Assembly (NCBI GenBank): GCA_902470895.1
Contig: CABRID010000021.1
Coordinates: forward strand, 1 to 23,244
DNA: 23,244 nt
Direction of reading: 5' to 3'
DNA from: an uncultured Collinsella sp.
GTDB taxonomy: Bacteria; Actinomycetota; Coriobacteriia; Coriobacteriales; Coriobacteriaceae
A model generated the notes under the pieces. The model worked only from the letters and a program-made list of their open reading frames with translations. It was not told where the DNA came from and did not search any database. This document shows, in pieces, positions 1 to 6,695 of this stretch. Made by a program: the position numbers and the translations under genes. Positions within the stretch are counted from its first letter, which is position 1; each line of letters starts with the position of its first letter.

Positions 1-53
1 CGAGATTTACACAAGGAGTATCGTCGGCAGCGTCAGATGTGTATAAGAGACAG
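1..53 (+). other. Untrimmed Illumina Nextera i5 adapter (artefact)
   Basis: Bases 21-53 match the full Nextera transposase read-1 adapter: TCGTCGGCAGCGTC, then the 19-base Tn5 mosaic end ending AAGAGACAG. Bases 13-20 (AAGGAGTA) equal the Nextera S507 index. Bases 1-12 match the end of the i5 P5 primer with one mismatch (T for C at base 7). This is library sequence joined to the contig end, not genome. Genomic sequence starts at 54. Confidence 0.97.
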
Positions 54-159
54 AGTTATCTGAAGGCGCTCCCTTGCAAACATGGACATGGATTGGCTCG
101 CCCGCTTCGTTGGACCAAAAGAAGACCCTATAGCCGCCAATAAGAAAAAGGCTAGGCAA
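54..159 (-). CDS. DUF4160 family protein, 3' part cut by the contig end
   Basis: Thirty-five codons are visible before the adapter junction. The protein begins MPSLFLIGGYRVFFWSNE and continues through GEPIHVHVCKG. An aromatic-rich YRVFFWSNE followed by EPxHVHV is the hallmark of DUF4160, a small family often found beside DUF2442-type partners in toxin-antitoxin-like pairs. The start is a TTG at 159-157. It is preceded by a GGAGG about eight bases upstream and overlaps the stop of the gene at 152-460, so the two are translationally coupled. The C-terminus is missing because the contig ends. The family call is from memory of the motif; the molecular function is unknown. Confidence 0.75.
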
Positions 160-460
160 CTTTAGCTCCTCCGTTTGCGGCGTAGCGATACAGTAGATGG
201 GCGTTATTGCTCAGAAAAGTCTCAAATCCTCGCTTCTCCTCGTCGGTGAAATGCCCCTCCCACATGGTCCAATTGTAAGAAGGCAACTCACAACGAGCGG
301 AGTCGAAGCCCTCTGCCGTCGGTCGCTCAAAATGCACGATAACCTTTTCGGTATCGCCATCTGTAATCAGGTCAGAATGAATGACCTCGGTACCGTCTTC
401 GAATGTCATATACGGGTACATCACGTAAACCACCTCGCAATCGTAAGTCCAGTTTAGCAT
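152..460 (-). CDS. Hypothetical protein coupled to DUF4160 gene
   Basis: This 102-residue protein starts MLNWTYDCEVVYVMYPYMTF and is acidic and aromatic, with FEDGTEV, HFERPTAEGFDS and a C-terminal LLYRYAANGG. I do not recognise the family. Its stop overlaps the TTG start of the DUF4160 gene, so the two form a bicistron; by position it fills the place DUF2442 proteins often take beside DUF4160, but I see no clear DUF2442 signature. I chose the ATG at 460 although it has no good ribosome site. The open frame continues upstream to 652, but that part is antisense to a decayed gene end (513-656) and is not credible protein. The true 5' end may have been lost at a breakpoint between 461 and 512. 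Confidence 0.6.
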   Translation of the reverse strand: MLNWTYDCEVVYVMYPYMTFEDGTEVIHSDLITDGDTEKVIVHFERPTAEGFDSARCELPSYNWTMWEGHFTDEEKRGFETFLSNNAHLLYRYAANGGAKVA

Positions 461-512
461 CAAGCTATTTCGCCAAAGACAGCAAGCCCCCCTTGATGAG
501 TTGATGGTATCT

Positions 513-656
513 GTTACCGACTCCAGCCAGACAACCGATGGCTCGAGGCCGAGCATGGGCGGCAAGGCAAACAGCAATGCGCCGGAAATGGGCACAGCCG
601 ACAGCGGCAACAGTAGCTCGAGCGGTTCCGCATCTAGCACGGCATCGGCCAACTAG
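513..656 (+). pseudogene. Decayed 3' end of a paralogue of the 4120-5073 membrane-protein gene
   Basis: The plus-strand frame reads VTDSSQTTDGSRPS and ends in a Ser/Gly/Ala-rich tail, SSSSGSASSTASAN, then TAG. The intact gene at 4120-5073 has TTDSSQTTDGSQPS followed by a similar tail ending SSQGAASGN. DSSQTTDGS is identical in both and the order of blocks is the same, with one deletion in the left copy. Nucleotide similarity continues past the stop (ATAGACAA...CGTGAACCGGC against ATAGATAA...CGCGAACCGGC) and fades near 712, inside what is the terminator hairpin in the intact copy. No 5' part or start remains. Confidence 0.75.
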
Positions 657-712
657 GTGCCGCATCCCCAGATAGACAATCTGGACAACAGACGTGAACC
701 GGCGACAGAATT

Positions 713-899
713 TGAAAATCTCTCTTGAAGAATCTCGCTTAAAAACTAAAATGCACTATAAGATGCTCAGATTTAGTTCTCGCAGATTGGACTAGTCCAT
801 TGTAGTTTTCCATTAGACAATTCGGCAATTCAATTTAAGCCGTAAAAAGGCTAGTCAATTCGGCACGGCGATAATAGGCCCCCACAGGGAGGTTTTATT
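713..899 (+). promoter_or_regulatory. AT-rich leader of the RiPP cassette with a direct repeat
   Basis: This stretch is far more AT-rich than the backbone and carries no gene. The ten-base word CAATTCGGCA occurs at 818-827 and 856-865, 38 bases apart start to start. A short AGCC/GGCT hairpin (838-852) lies between the copies. TATAAG at 757-762 and GATAAT at 870-875 resemble -10 boxes, but neither has a good -35 at 16-18 bases. A strong ribosome site, AGGGAGG (886-892), precedes the ATG at 900. I see a likely regulatory leader but cannot place the promoter. Confidence 0.4.
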
Positions 900-1037
900 A
901 TGTCAACTGATGATTTGCGCTCTATTTTGTCTAAATATGGAATCGATGCATCTGATTCTCTCATCAATAGCATTCCTGAAACATCTTATGCCGAGGAGCA
1001 TAAGGCTGAACAGGATTTGATTCCCATCCGCTACTAA
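900..1037 (+). CDS. Putative Cys-free RiPP precursor peptide (45 residues)
   Basis: The ORF encodes 45 residues, MSTDDLRSILSKYGIDASDS followed by LINSIPETSYAEEHKAEQDL and then IPIRY. Support for translation is a perfect AGGGAGG seven bases before the ATG and its place directly upstream of a radical SAM/SPASM maturase and an ABC transporter. That order is typical of RiPP clusters: precursor, modifying enzyme, exporter. The N-terminal half looks like a helical leader and the C-terminal 10-15 residues would be the core. There is no cysteine, so thioether classes (sactipeptides, ranthipeptides) are excluded. Tyr13, Tyr34, His38, Arg44 and Tyr45 are candidate C-H activation or crosslink sites. There is no GG cleavage motif. 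The peptide is too short for automatic gene calling, and its class is unknown. Confidence 0.72.
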   Translation: MSTDDLRSILSKYGIDASDSLINSIPETSYAEEHKAEQDLIPIRY

Positions 1038-1108
1038 CACCGCTGCCCAAGTAGCCATTCATTCGATTTGAGCCTATTGTCGTCGTGCCCCTATTACGGG
1101 AAGACACC

Positions 1109-2533
1109 ATGGAAATCACTACATTCATTGATGGACATCCGAAACGCGTCGATGTCCAAAAGCAGGCAAAAGCCTTCTATCTTGGCCCCAATATTTTCAT
1201 TCGACCATTTGATGACAATAATTCTCTGATCATAAATTCATGGAACAATATCATCGATATAGCCCCGAAAGATGCAATCGATCCTTCAACGCGCCTATGC
1301 AGGATAGCGGGTCGATATTTTCCGAAAACAAATGATTCTAAATCCGAGCTAGAGTCAATTGCTTTCGACTCCGAATACCATGAACTTCAACGCGGAATTA
1401 ACGTCATATCACTTTGTCCGACCTTCTCTTGTAATTTGGCGTGCACGTATTGCTTCGAACGCGCCTTCGACCTGCAAGAACCACAAAGCGCCGAAAATAA
1501 CATGTCGTCGATGCTTGAAGAGGCAGCTGTTTTCGTTCAGGAAGCGAAGCGTCTATACCCAAACAACCCAACCGTTATAGAACTATTCGGCGGAGAACCG
1601 TTGCAGCACAAGACCAGGAACTTTGTTTCCAATGTCCTCAAACTTGCTCGCGAAGAGAGTGTTGGAGTTTCGATAGTTACGAATGGCTACGACCTCCTCT
1701 CGTTTTTAGATCTGTTCGTTTTGTTTAGGGACGTATTGAAGAGCGTTAGCGTCACCCTAGACGGAACGGCCCAAATTCACAACACGGCCCGTGTAACTAA
1801 AAACGGAAAAGGGTCATTCGAAGCAATTAAACGCTCCGTTGATGCCATGACAGAACTGCGACTCCCCATCCGCGTGTGCAGCAATGTCAGTAAACTTTCA
1901 ATAGATTCACTTGAACAGCTGATTCTTTTTGTTAAAAACTCTGGATGGACTACATCGCCGTTCTTTCAATTTGAAATTGGACGAGTTTACGACCGATATG
2001 CAACAAATAGAAACAACGAAGTCTATGAATACGAGATACAGCGTAAATTAATCGAAATTTTCGAAAACTATCGGCCGAAGTGGTTGATATCGGGATTTAT
2101 GAAGTCAACCGAATTTCCGTCTAAGATTCTCGGAGTTGACTTTGGACAGAATGAATACGGTAAAGAACGATTCGCATACTGCTGGGCCACCTCAAACATT
2201 ATTCGCGGATACTACTTAAGCCCCGATATGCAGCGCTATCGTTGCACGACAACAGTCGGAAACCACAAATTCAGGCTTCCTGAAAATGAGCAGTCCGTCA
2301 ACACGTCACATTCATGGCTCAACCCCATCGAGCATCGTAGTGAGAAGTGCCTGCAATGTCCAATTGGCGGTTACTGCAATGGCGGATGCCAAGTTGAAAG
2401 GCACTTCAAATCCGCCGAAGCCATTTGTGACTATGAATTAACTAACTTTCTGAAGTTCGTTGATTGCGTAGCCATACCGCGAATCCACGAGCTGCTTTGC
2501 AATCCCTCTGGAGGTTCTCAGCCGTGCCGGTAG
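1109..2533 (+). CDS. Radical SAM/SPASM peptide maturase
   Basis: The 474-residue enzyme has the radical SAM iron-sulfur motif C108-N-L-A-C112-T-Y-C115, followed by FE, and the SAM-contacting FGGEP at 160-164. The C-terminal region has SPASM-type auxiliary-cluster cysteines: C358, C379, then C414-x2-C417-x5-C423-x3-C427, and C440. Enzymes of this group modify ribosomal peptides by radical C-H chemistry using auxiliary 4Fe-4S clusters. Residues 1-95 precede the barrel and may bind the leader; I see no certain RRE domain. The ATG at 1109 is chosen because GGGAAG sits five bases upstream; a GTG at 1085 is in frame but lacks a site. The gene follows the precursor by 71 bases and overlaps the transporter start by ten. 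It is clearly AT-richer than the backbone, suggesting transfer. Confidence 0.9.
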   Translation: MEITTFIDGHPKRVDVQKQAKAFYLGPNIFIRPFDDNNSLIINSWNNIIDIAPKDAIDPSTRLCRIAGRYFPKTNDSKSELESIAFDSEYHELQRGINVISLCPTFSCNLACTYCFERAFDLQEPQSAENNMSSMLEEAAVFVQEAKRLYPNNPTVIELFGGEPLQHKTRNFVSNVLKLAREESVGVSIVTNGYDLLSFLDLFVLFRDVLKSVSVTLDGTAQIHNTARVTKNGKGSFEAIKRSVDAMTELRLPIRVCSNVSKLSIDSLEQLILFVKNSGWTTSPFFQFEIGRVYDRYATNRNNEVYEYEIQRKLIEIFENYRPKWLISGFMKSTEFPSKILGVDFGQNEYGKERFAYCWATSNIIRGYYLSPDMQRYRCTTTVGNHKFRLPENEQSVNTSHSWLNPIEHRSEKCLQCPIGGYCNGGCQVERHFKSAEAICDYELTNFLKFVDCVAIPRIHELLCNPSGGSQPCR

Positions 2534-3891
2534 TCCTTTGTATCATTGGTATCCTTGCCCAGCAGGGAATGGTCGCTCTTACCACCATCGCCATCGCGAG
2601 TGCTGCCTGCGACGTATCCTCAGGCATTGACCCCACTCGCTCGATTATTGTGTTCTGCGTCCTGTTGGCTTCCGTCAGCATCCCCGAGATGTTCATTGAA
2701 TTCGAAAAAGAACGGTCAAAGTACTGGTTTCTCAATAAGGCCGTAAGTCATGCCGCGACTTCAAACTATGGCGCAACTAGTGCCTTCTTTAACAAGCGCA
2801 TTAAAACGGAAAAGGAGCCCTATATCGACACGGAGCTCTGGATCGTCATTTCGGATAACGTCGCCTATGCGGCTGATGCATTTACGACCTTAATTAATAT
2901 CATTTTTAATACAGCGGCGACAGCCAGTGTATTGGACAGCTCCTTTGCCGTGGCAATCGTTTTGTCGGGCGGAATATCTCTATCCACAGCACTGATTTCG
3001 TTTCGTTTAGTAAGGAAACCAGCATCAGAATCGCAAATTGCACGGTCGCGCCTTTTTTCTGCAATACGAAAGTGCATCCCGAATTCGTGGATCGGAAACT
3101 CCCGTTGCTTTAGAGATTGGAGCACGTATTATCTCGCAAGAGAAAACACCTCGAAGCGGGCACAGATCAGCCTTACGCTCGCTCGAGGTGGACTCTCTAC
3201 CCTCGCAACAGTGGCAAGCACTATCCCGTTTATCGTTGCGATTTTCCATTACTGTTTGGTCCATGCAGGCAGCCCCGCCCCGCTAACAACCCTTATAGCC
3301 ATTCTTCCAAGGCAGGTATCGATTCTTCAAAACATCAACGTGATAGTTGTATATGCAATCCAGCTCTCCGAAAGGACAACGAGGACAGCATTAGTTCGAG
3401 ACAACCTGATTCTCACCAACGAAGAAAAACGCCAACATGGACTCATTAAGTGGGACAAGCTACGGGTTATCCCAGCAGAAGGGGTAGAGAGCAGCGTTGT
3501 TCCCAAGAATATGGCCGATATTGAAACCGCCACTCGAAATTTCTCCCCAGGGAGAACGACGCTACGAGGAGCCAATGGCAGCGGGAAAAGCACACTCTTA
3601 GCACTGCTCAAAGAAAGATTGGGAGATAGGGCTTTTCTTCTTCCCGCCCACCCAATGCTTTATTTCACAGAACTTGACACACAAGAGGCATCAAGCGGAC
3701 AAGCGGTCACTCGAATACTCAAACTCTTGGAGTCTGGCTATCTAGAAGAGAACTGCAACGTGGTTCTTTTAGATGAGTGGGACGCCAACCTTGACGAAAT
3801 AGCGCGAGCGGACCAGGACATATTAATCGATGATATTGCCCGATCAAAATGCGTCATCGAAGTGCTCCACAACTCTCGTAAGAACAAATAG
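2524..3891 (+). CDS. ABC half-transporter, probable RiPP exporter
   Basis: This fused membrane and ATPase protein has 455 residues from the GTG at 2524. That start has GGAGG nine bases upstream (2510-2514) and overlaps the maturase stop by ten bases; a TTG at 2464 would add 20 residues but has no site. Hydrophobic segments lie near residues 1-28, 40-53, 118-135, 141-162, 225-245 and 255-280. The ATPase has Walker A GANGSGKST (349-357), Walker B VVLLDEWDANLD (413-424) and a late His (H449). The signature is SSGQ (390-393) instead of LSGGQ, and the ATPase is short (~110 residues after Walker A). No peptidase domain is visible. By position it should export the modified peptide or give self-protection; direction is inferred. 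Confidence 0.85.
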   Translation: MPVVLCIIGILAQQGMVALTTIAIASAACDVSSGIDPTRSIIVFCVLLASVSIPEMFIEFEKERSKYWFLNKAVSHAATSNYGATSAFFNKRIKTEKEPYIDTELWIVISDNVAYAADAFTTLINIIFNTAATASVLDSSFAVAIVLSGGISLSTALISFRLVRKPASESQIARSRLFSAIRKCIPNSWIGNSRCFRDWSTYYLARENTSKRAQISLTLARGGLSTLATVASTIPFIVAIFHYCLVHAGSPAPLTTLIAILPRQVSILQNINVIVVYAIQLSERTTRTALVRDNLILTNEEKRQHGLIKWDKLRVIPAEGVESSVVPKNMADIETATRNFSPGRTTLRGANGSGKSTLLALLKERLGDRAFLLPAHPMLYFTELDTQEASSGQAVTRILKLLESGYLEENCNVVLLDEWDANLDEIARADQDILIDDIARSKCVIEVLHNSRKNK

Positions 3892-4119
3892 GCCGCCTTT
3901 GCACACTCTTTTCGTACGTTTCTGGGTCAGATTCCGTGCGAAATTACCGCATATCGAAACGGGCACCGAGCCCAACGCTAAAAAGGCAGACGAAACGAAG
4001 CCCCATGGCTTTGGTGAGTTGGTGGTGTTGCGGGCGAGTCCATCTTCGGTCCACACGAGATGGGTACCCTTGGGGCTAGACAACCTGTCATAGCACTAAA
4101 CGAACCGGGAGGACCCCGT

Positions 4120-5073
4120 ATGAAAACCAAGTACACCGACGCGCCGCGCACGCGCGTCATGACGCCGGCATCGCTCAACAACGGCGTGCACGAGAACCAT
4201 TCCATCGGACAGACCATGGCCATCGCGCCCAAAAAGGGCTTGTTCGACGACATTTCCATTCCCCAGATCATCGCAGGCGCCGCAGCCGCCGCCACGAGCG
4301 TGGCGCTTGCTTCAAAGATCGGCATTGCCGGCTCGGTGATTGGTGCCGCCGTGAGCTCAGTCATCACTGTTGTGTCCTCGCAGGTCTATCGCCACTTTAT
4401 CTCCGCCAGCGCCGAAGCCATCAAAGGTACGCATGCCGCTGTCGACTACCCTGCCGGCGCCTACGAGCCCGTTGAGCCCGATGTCGAGGAGCACCTAGGT
4501 GGCGCCGCGACCACGCAGGAGATGCGCGAGGTTGCGGGACGCGCGACCACGGCCCGCGTCGCCCCCAACAGCCTGCGCGCCAAGGCGGCGGCTGAGCGCA
4601 GCCAGACGCAAAAGAAGGTCATCGTCTTCTCGATCGCTATCGCCATCGTCGCGGTCATCGCCTGCACCGGCGCCATCCTTATCACCACCGCCGGTGAGGG
4701 TCTGGGCGAGCGTCCCGAGCCAATCCTTTCGTCGCGCACGACCGAGAGCGACACGGATAGCTCCGGTCAATCGCAAAGCCAGCAGGACGACCCACAGGGC
4801 AACTCCGCATCCACCGACTCGTCCTCAAACACCCCCGATCAATCGCAAGGCACCGACTCCTCTACGACCAACAGCGGCACGCAGTCCAGTACGACCGACT
4901 CGAGCCAGACGACTGACGGCTCTCAACCGAGCACGGGCGACCAGACGAGCGGCAATACATCGGGCACGGAATCTACCGACAACGGCAACACCAACAGCTC
5001 GAACAGCTCGAGCGGAACCGCGTCCGGCACGGCATCTGACAGCTCGAGCCAAGGCGCGGCATCGGGCAACTAA
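4120..5073 (+). CDS. Membrane protein with Ser/Thr/Gln-rich extracytoplasmic tail
   Basis: The protein is 317 residues. The start at 4120 follows GGGAGGA by six bases; an in-frame upstream start at 4060 is unsupported. Residues 48-95 are Ala/Gly-rich and hydrophobic (AGAAAAATSVALASKIGIAG), resembling a glycine-zipper segment. A clear single membrane helix spans about 165-190, just after a basic QKK stretch. Residues 205-317 are almost entirely Ser, Thr, Gln, Asn, Gly and Asp, a low-complexity tail that would lie outside the cell. I do not recognise a named family. A decayed copy of its 3' end lies at 513-656, across the RiPP cassette. Function is unknown; a cell-surface or envelope role is an inference. 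Confidence 0.85.
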   Translation: MKTKYTDAPRTRVMTPASLNNGVHENHSIGQTMAIAPKKGLFDDISIPQIIAGAAAAATSVALASKIGIAGSVIGAAVSSVITVVSSQVYRHFISASAEAIKGTHAAVDYPAGAYEPVEPDVEEHLGGAATTQEMREVAGRATTARVAPNSLRAKAAAERSQTQKKVIVFSIAIAIVAVIACTGAILITTAGEGLGERPEPILSSRTTESDTDSSGQSQSQQDDPQGNSASTDSSSNTPDQSQGTDSSTTNSGTQSSTTDSSQTTDGSQPSTGDQTSGNTSGTESTDNGNTNSSNSSSGTASGTASDSSSQGAASGN

Positions 5074-5107
5074 GCACGTTTGCCTCTCATAGATAACCGA
5101 CCTGCAT

Positions 5108-5141
5108 AACGGGCGCGAACCGGCAAACGGTCGCGCCCGTT
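5108..5141 (+). terminator. Strong hairpin after the 4120-5073 gene
   Basis: AACGGGCGCGA pairs perfectly with TCGCGCCCGTT (11 bp) around a 12-base loop that can extend by CCG/CGG. Only a short T stretch follows. It lies 35 bases after the stop codon and is the natural terminator for this gene. The left half of this hairpin is also recognisable after the decayed copy near 695-711. Confidence 0.65.
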
Positions 5142-5212
5142 TGCCTTGGGCGCCGAGGTAGCAAGCCCCGCGCGATGGTAAGATGCTTTGGTGTGTAAAG
5201 AGGAGATTTGCC

Positions 5213-6514
5213 ATGAGCAAGACAATAGTTAGGCCCACGCTTTCGCTGGGCAACCACATCTATCTGTATCGCCTGCTGCGCGATGCAATCGGATGCGGCA
5301 AGCAAACGTTTATGACGCAGGTCGAGGAGGCACTCGCCGCTGGTGACATGGACGCTTATGACCTGGGCTTCGAATCCACGCGCGAGTTGCTCGAGGAGCT
5401 CGACGACTGCATTAAGCTGACCGTCTTTAAGGGCGGTCGCCTGTATGCCACCGTCATCGCCAACGATGCCTGGGATGCCGCCCTTGCCAAGGGCGAGGAC
5501 AAGCCCAAGGCAGCCAAGGGAGCCAAGCAGTCCTACAAAAAGAAAAAGCGCGGCGAGAAGGACCTCAAGGCCGTGCGTCCCAAGCACGTTAAGCGCGCCG
5601 AGCCTGAGCCCGTGGCCGAAGTCGCTCCGGAGCCCGAGCCCGAGATCGAAGTCGCTATTGAGGTAACGGCAGAAGCCGAAACCGAAATCGCCGCCCTGAC
5701 CGATCCCGAAGTCATATCCGAGCAGGAAGCCACTGTGGAGCTCAACGAAGCCCCCAAGTCGACAACCGAAGAAGCCGCTAGCCAACCTGAGGCGCCTGCG
5801 CTCCAAAACAGCGATGTCTTTGGCGACGAGGCTGAGGACGATCAGCCCGAAGGGCCCACAGAACAGGACGCTACCGAGGTGGAATCGGAGCCCGAGGCAC
5901 CGCAGCCTGCCATCTCACTCACGGTCGTCTATGACCCCGAGAACGCCAACGCCGGCATCACCACTATGGCATCCACGCCCATCGAAGCAAAGTCGAGCGT
6001 CGAGAATGAGAGCGCGACGCAGGTTGAGGTTGAAACTGCAGCTGTAGATGCGCCCGTCACCGAGGAGCCCGCAGATTCCACGATCAAGCCGGAAGCGACG
6101 CCGGAGCCTGCACCCGTCATCGAATCCGTGCCCGCCTCTGCTTGCAACCAGATTTCCGCGCCGGCACCGGCTCCGGTTCCCGCTGCAGCACCTGCCTCGA
6201 CGCCAGTAGCACCGACCATCCCCGAGGACTTCCCTGTCGATTTCGCAACCGAGGTCTTCTGCCCCGGTCCGCTTCTACACCAGCTGTCGACCTATCTCCC
6301 CTACGGCGCCGACACGCTCGGCATCGTCGGCGAGTACTACTGGATCGCCCGCGAGCGCGGTACCATCGAGGCCGCGCGAAACCGCGCAAGCTTCCCCCTG
6401 CGCTACACGCAGGCCGGCGAGCGCCACGAAGCCACCGTGCGCATCCGCCGCAACACCACCGGTGGCCTCGGATCCACCTGGGCCATCGACAAGGTTGAAG
6501 AATCCAACGAATAG
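5213..6514 (+). CDS. Hypothetical protein with OST-HTH/LOTUS-like N-terminus and acidic linker
   Basis: The protein is 433 residues, starting at an ATG seven bases after AGGAG. An extended -10 (TGGTAAGAT, 5176-5184) lies just upstream. Residues 10-85 contain two blocks, YLYRLLRDAI and LGFESTRELLEELDDCIKL, followed by a basic-hydrophobic strand. This order resembles the OST-HTH/LOTUS fold found in bacterial LabA/NYN RNA-binding proteins. A Lys/Arg cluster (YKKKKRGEK) follows near 105-115, then a long Glu/Pro/Ala-rich linker to about residue 340. The C-terminal ~95 residues form a separate folded region ending AIDKVEESNE. The fold assignment is by eye only. An RNA- or protein-binding role is inferred. 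Confidence 0.8.
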   Translation: MSKTIVRPTLSLGNHIYLYRLLRDAIGCGKQTFMTQVEEALAAGDMDAYDLGFESTRELLEELDDCIKLTVFKGGRLYATVIANDAWDAALAKGEDKPKAAKGAKQSYKKKKRGEKDLKAVRPKHVKRAEPEPVAEVAPEPEPEIEVAIEVTAEAETEIAALTDPEVISEQEATVELNEAPKSTTEEAASQPEAPALQNSDVFGDEAEDDQPEGPTEQDATEVESEPEAPQPAISLTVVYDPENANAGITTMASTPIEAKSSVENESATQVEVETAAVDAPVTEEPADSTIKPEATPEPAPVIESVPASACNQISAPAPAPVPAAAPASTPVAPTIPEDFPVDFATEVFCPGPLLHQLSTYLPYGADTLGIVGEYYWIARERGTIEAARNRASFPLRYTQAGERHEATVRIRRNTTGGLGSTWAIDKVEESNE

Positions 6515-6520
6515 CAAAAC

Positions 6521-6555
6521 GCGGCGAACGTCACAAAAACGTTCACCGCATTTTT
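6521..6555 (+). terminator. Intrinsic terminator of the 5213-6514 gene
   Basis: GCGGCGAACGT (6521-6531) pairs with ACGTTCACCGC (6539-6549) with one mismatch. The loop is seven bases and the stem is followed by ATTTTTATT. The hairpin starts six bases after the stop codon. Confidence 0.85.
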
Positions 6556-6584
6556 ATTCTCTCAGGTTGAGCAAAGGTCAGCGA

Positions 6585-6682
6585 AAACGCCCCTAAGCGA
6601 GCAAGGTGACGTGAAAGAGGAGGGAAGCGTACTTCGGTACGCGACCGACGATTGAACGTCAGATTGCCGCTTAGGGGCGTTT
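6585..6682. ncRNA. Nested hairpin element with UUCG tetraloop; unidentified
   Basis: A perfect 15-bp outer stem pairs AAACGCCCCTAAGCG (6585-6599) with its complement at 6668-6682. Inside it GCAA pairs with TTGC, TGACGT with ACGTCA, and at the tip GCGTAC-TTCG-GTACGC (6627-6642) forms a perfect stem with a stable UUCG loop. Between the TGACGT stem and the tip lies a large internal loop, purine-rich on the left (GAAAGAGGAGGGAA). The element sits between convergent genes. CAGCG occurs on both sides (6579-6583, 6684-6688), as a target-site duplication would. It is either a structured RNA or a palindromic repeat; the strand is unknown. Confidence 0.55.
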
Positions 6683-6695
6683 GCAGCGTCAACTC

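Noticed and set aside
461..652. N-terminal extension of the 152-460 frame up to 652 on the minus strand (166 residues)
   Set aside because: It is antisense to a recognisable decayed gene end (513-656). Its Leu/Pro/Ala-rich composition is the mirror of Ser/Gly codons, and no ribosome site supports the far start.
933..944. Lys-Tyr-Gly in the precursor as a splicease (tyramine-excising) site
   Set aside because: XYG motifs are the target of PlpX-type spliceases, but here it is in the N-terminal leader part and no PlpY-like partner is present. Too weak to claim.
1085..1108. GTG at 1085 as the maturase start
   Set aside because: The ATG at 1109 has GGGAAG at good distance; the GTG has no ribosome site and adds eight residues of no visible value.
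513..4119. RiPP cassette as a site-specific integrative element at the 3' end of the 4120-5073 gene
   Set aside because: Integration at a gene's 3' end would leave the intact gene with its 3' end facing the insert. Here the intact gene's 5' end faces it, so a tandem-paralogue or recombination origin fits better.
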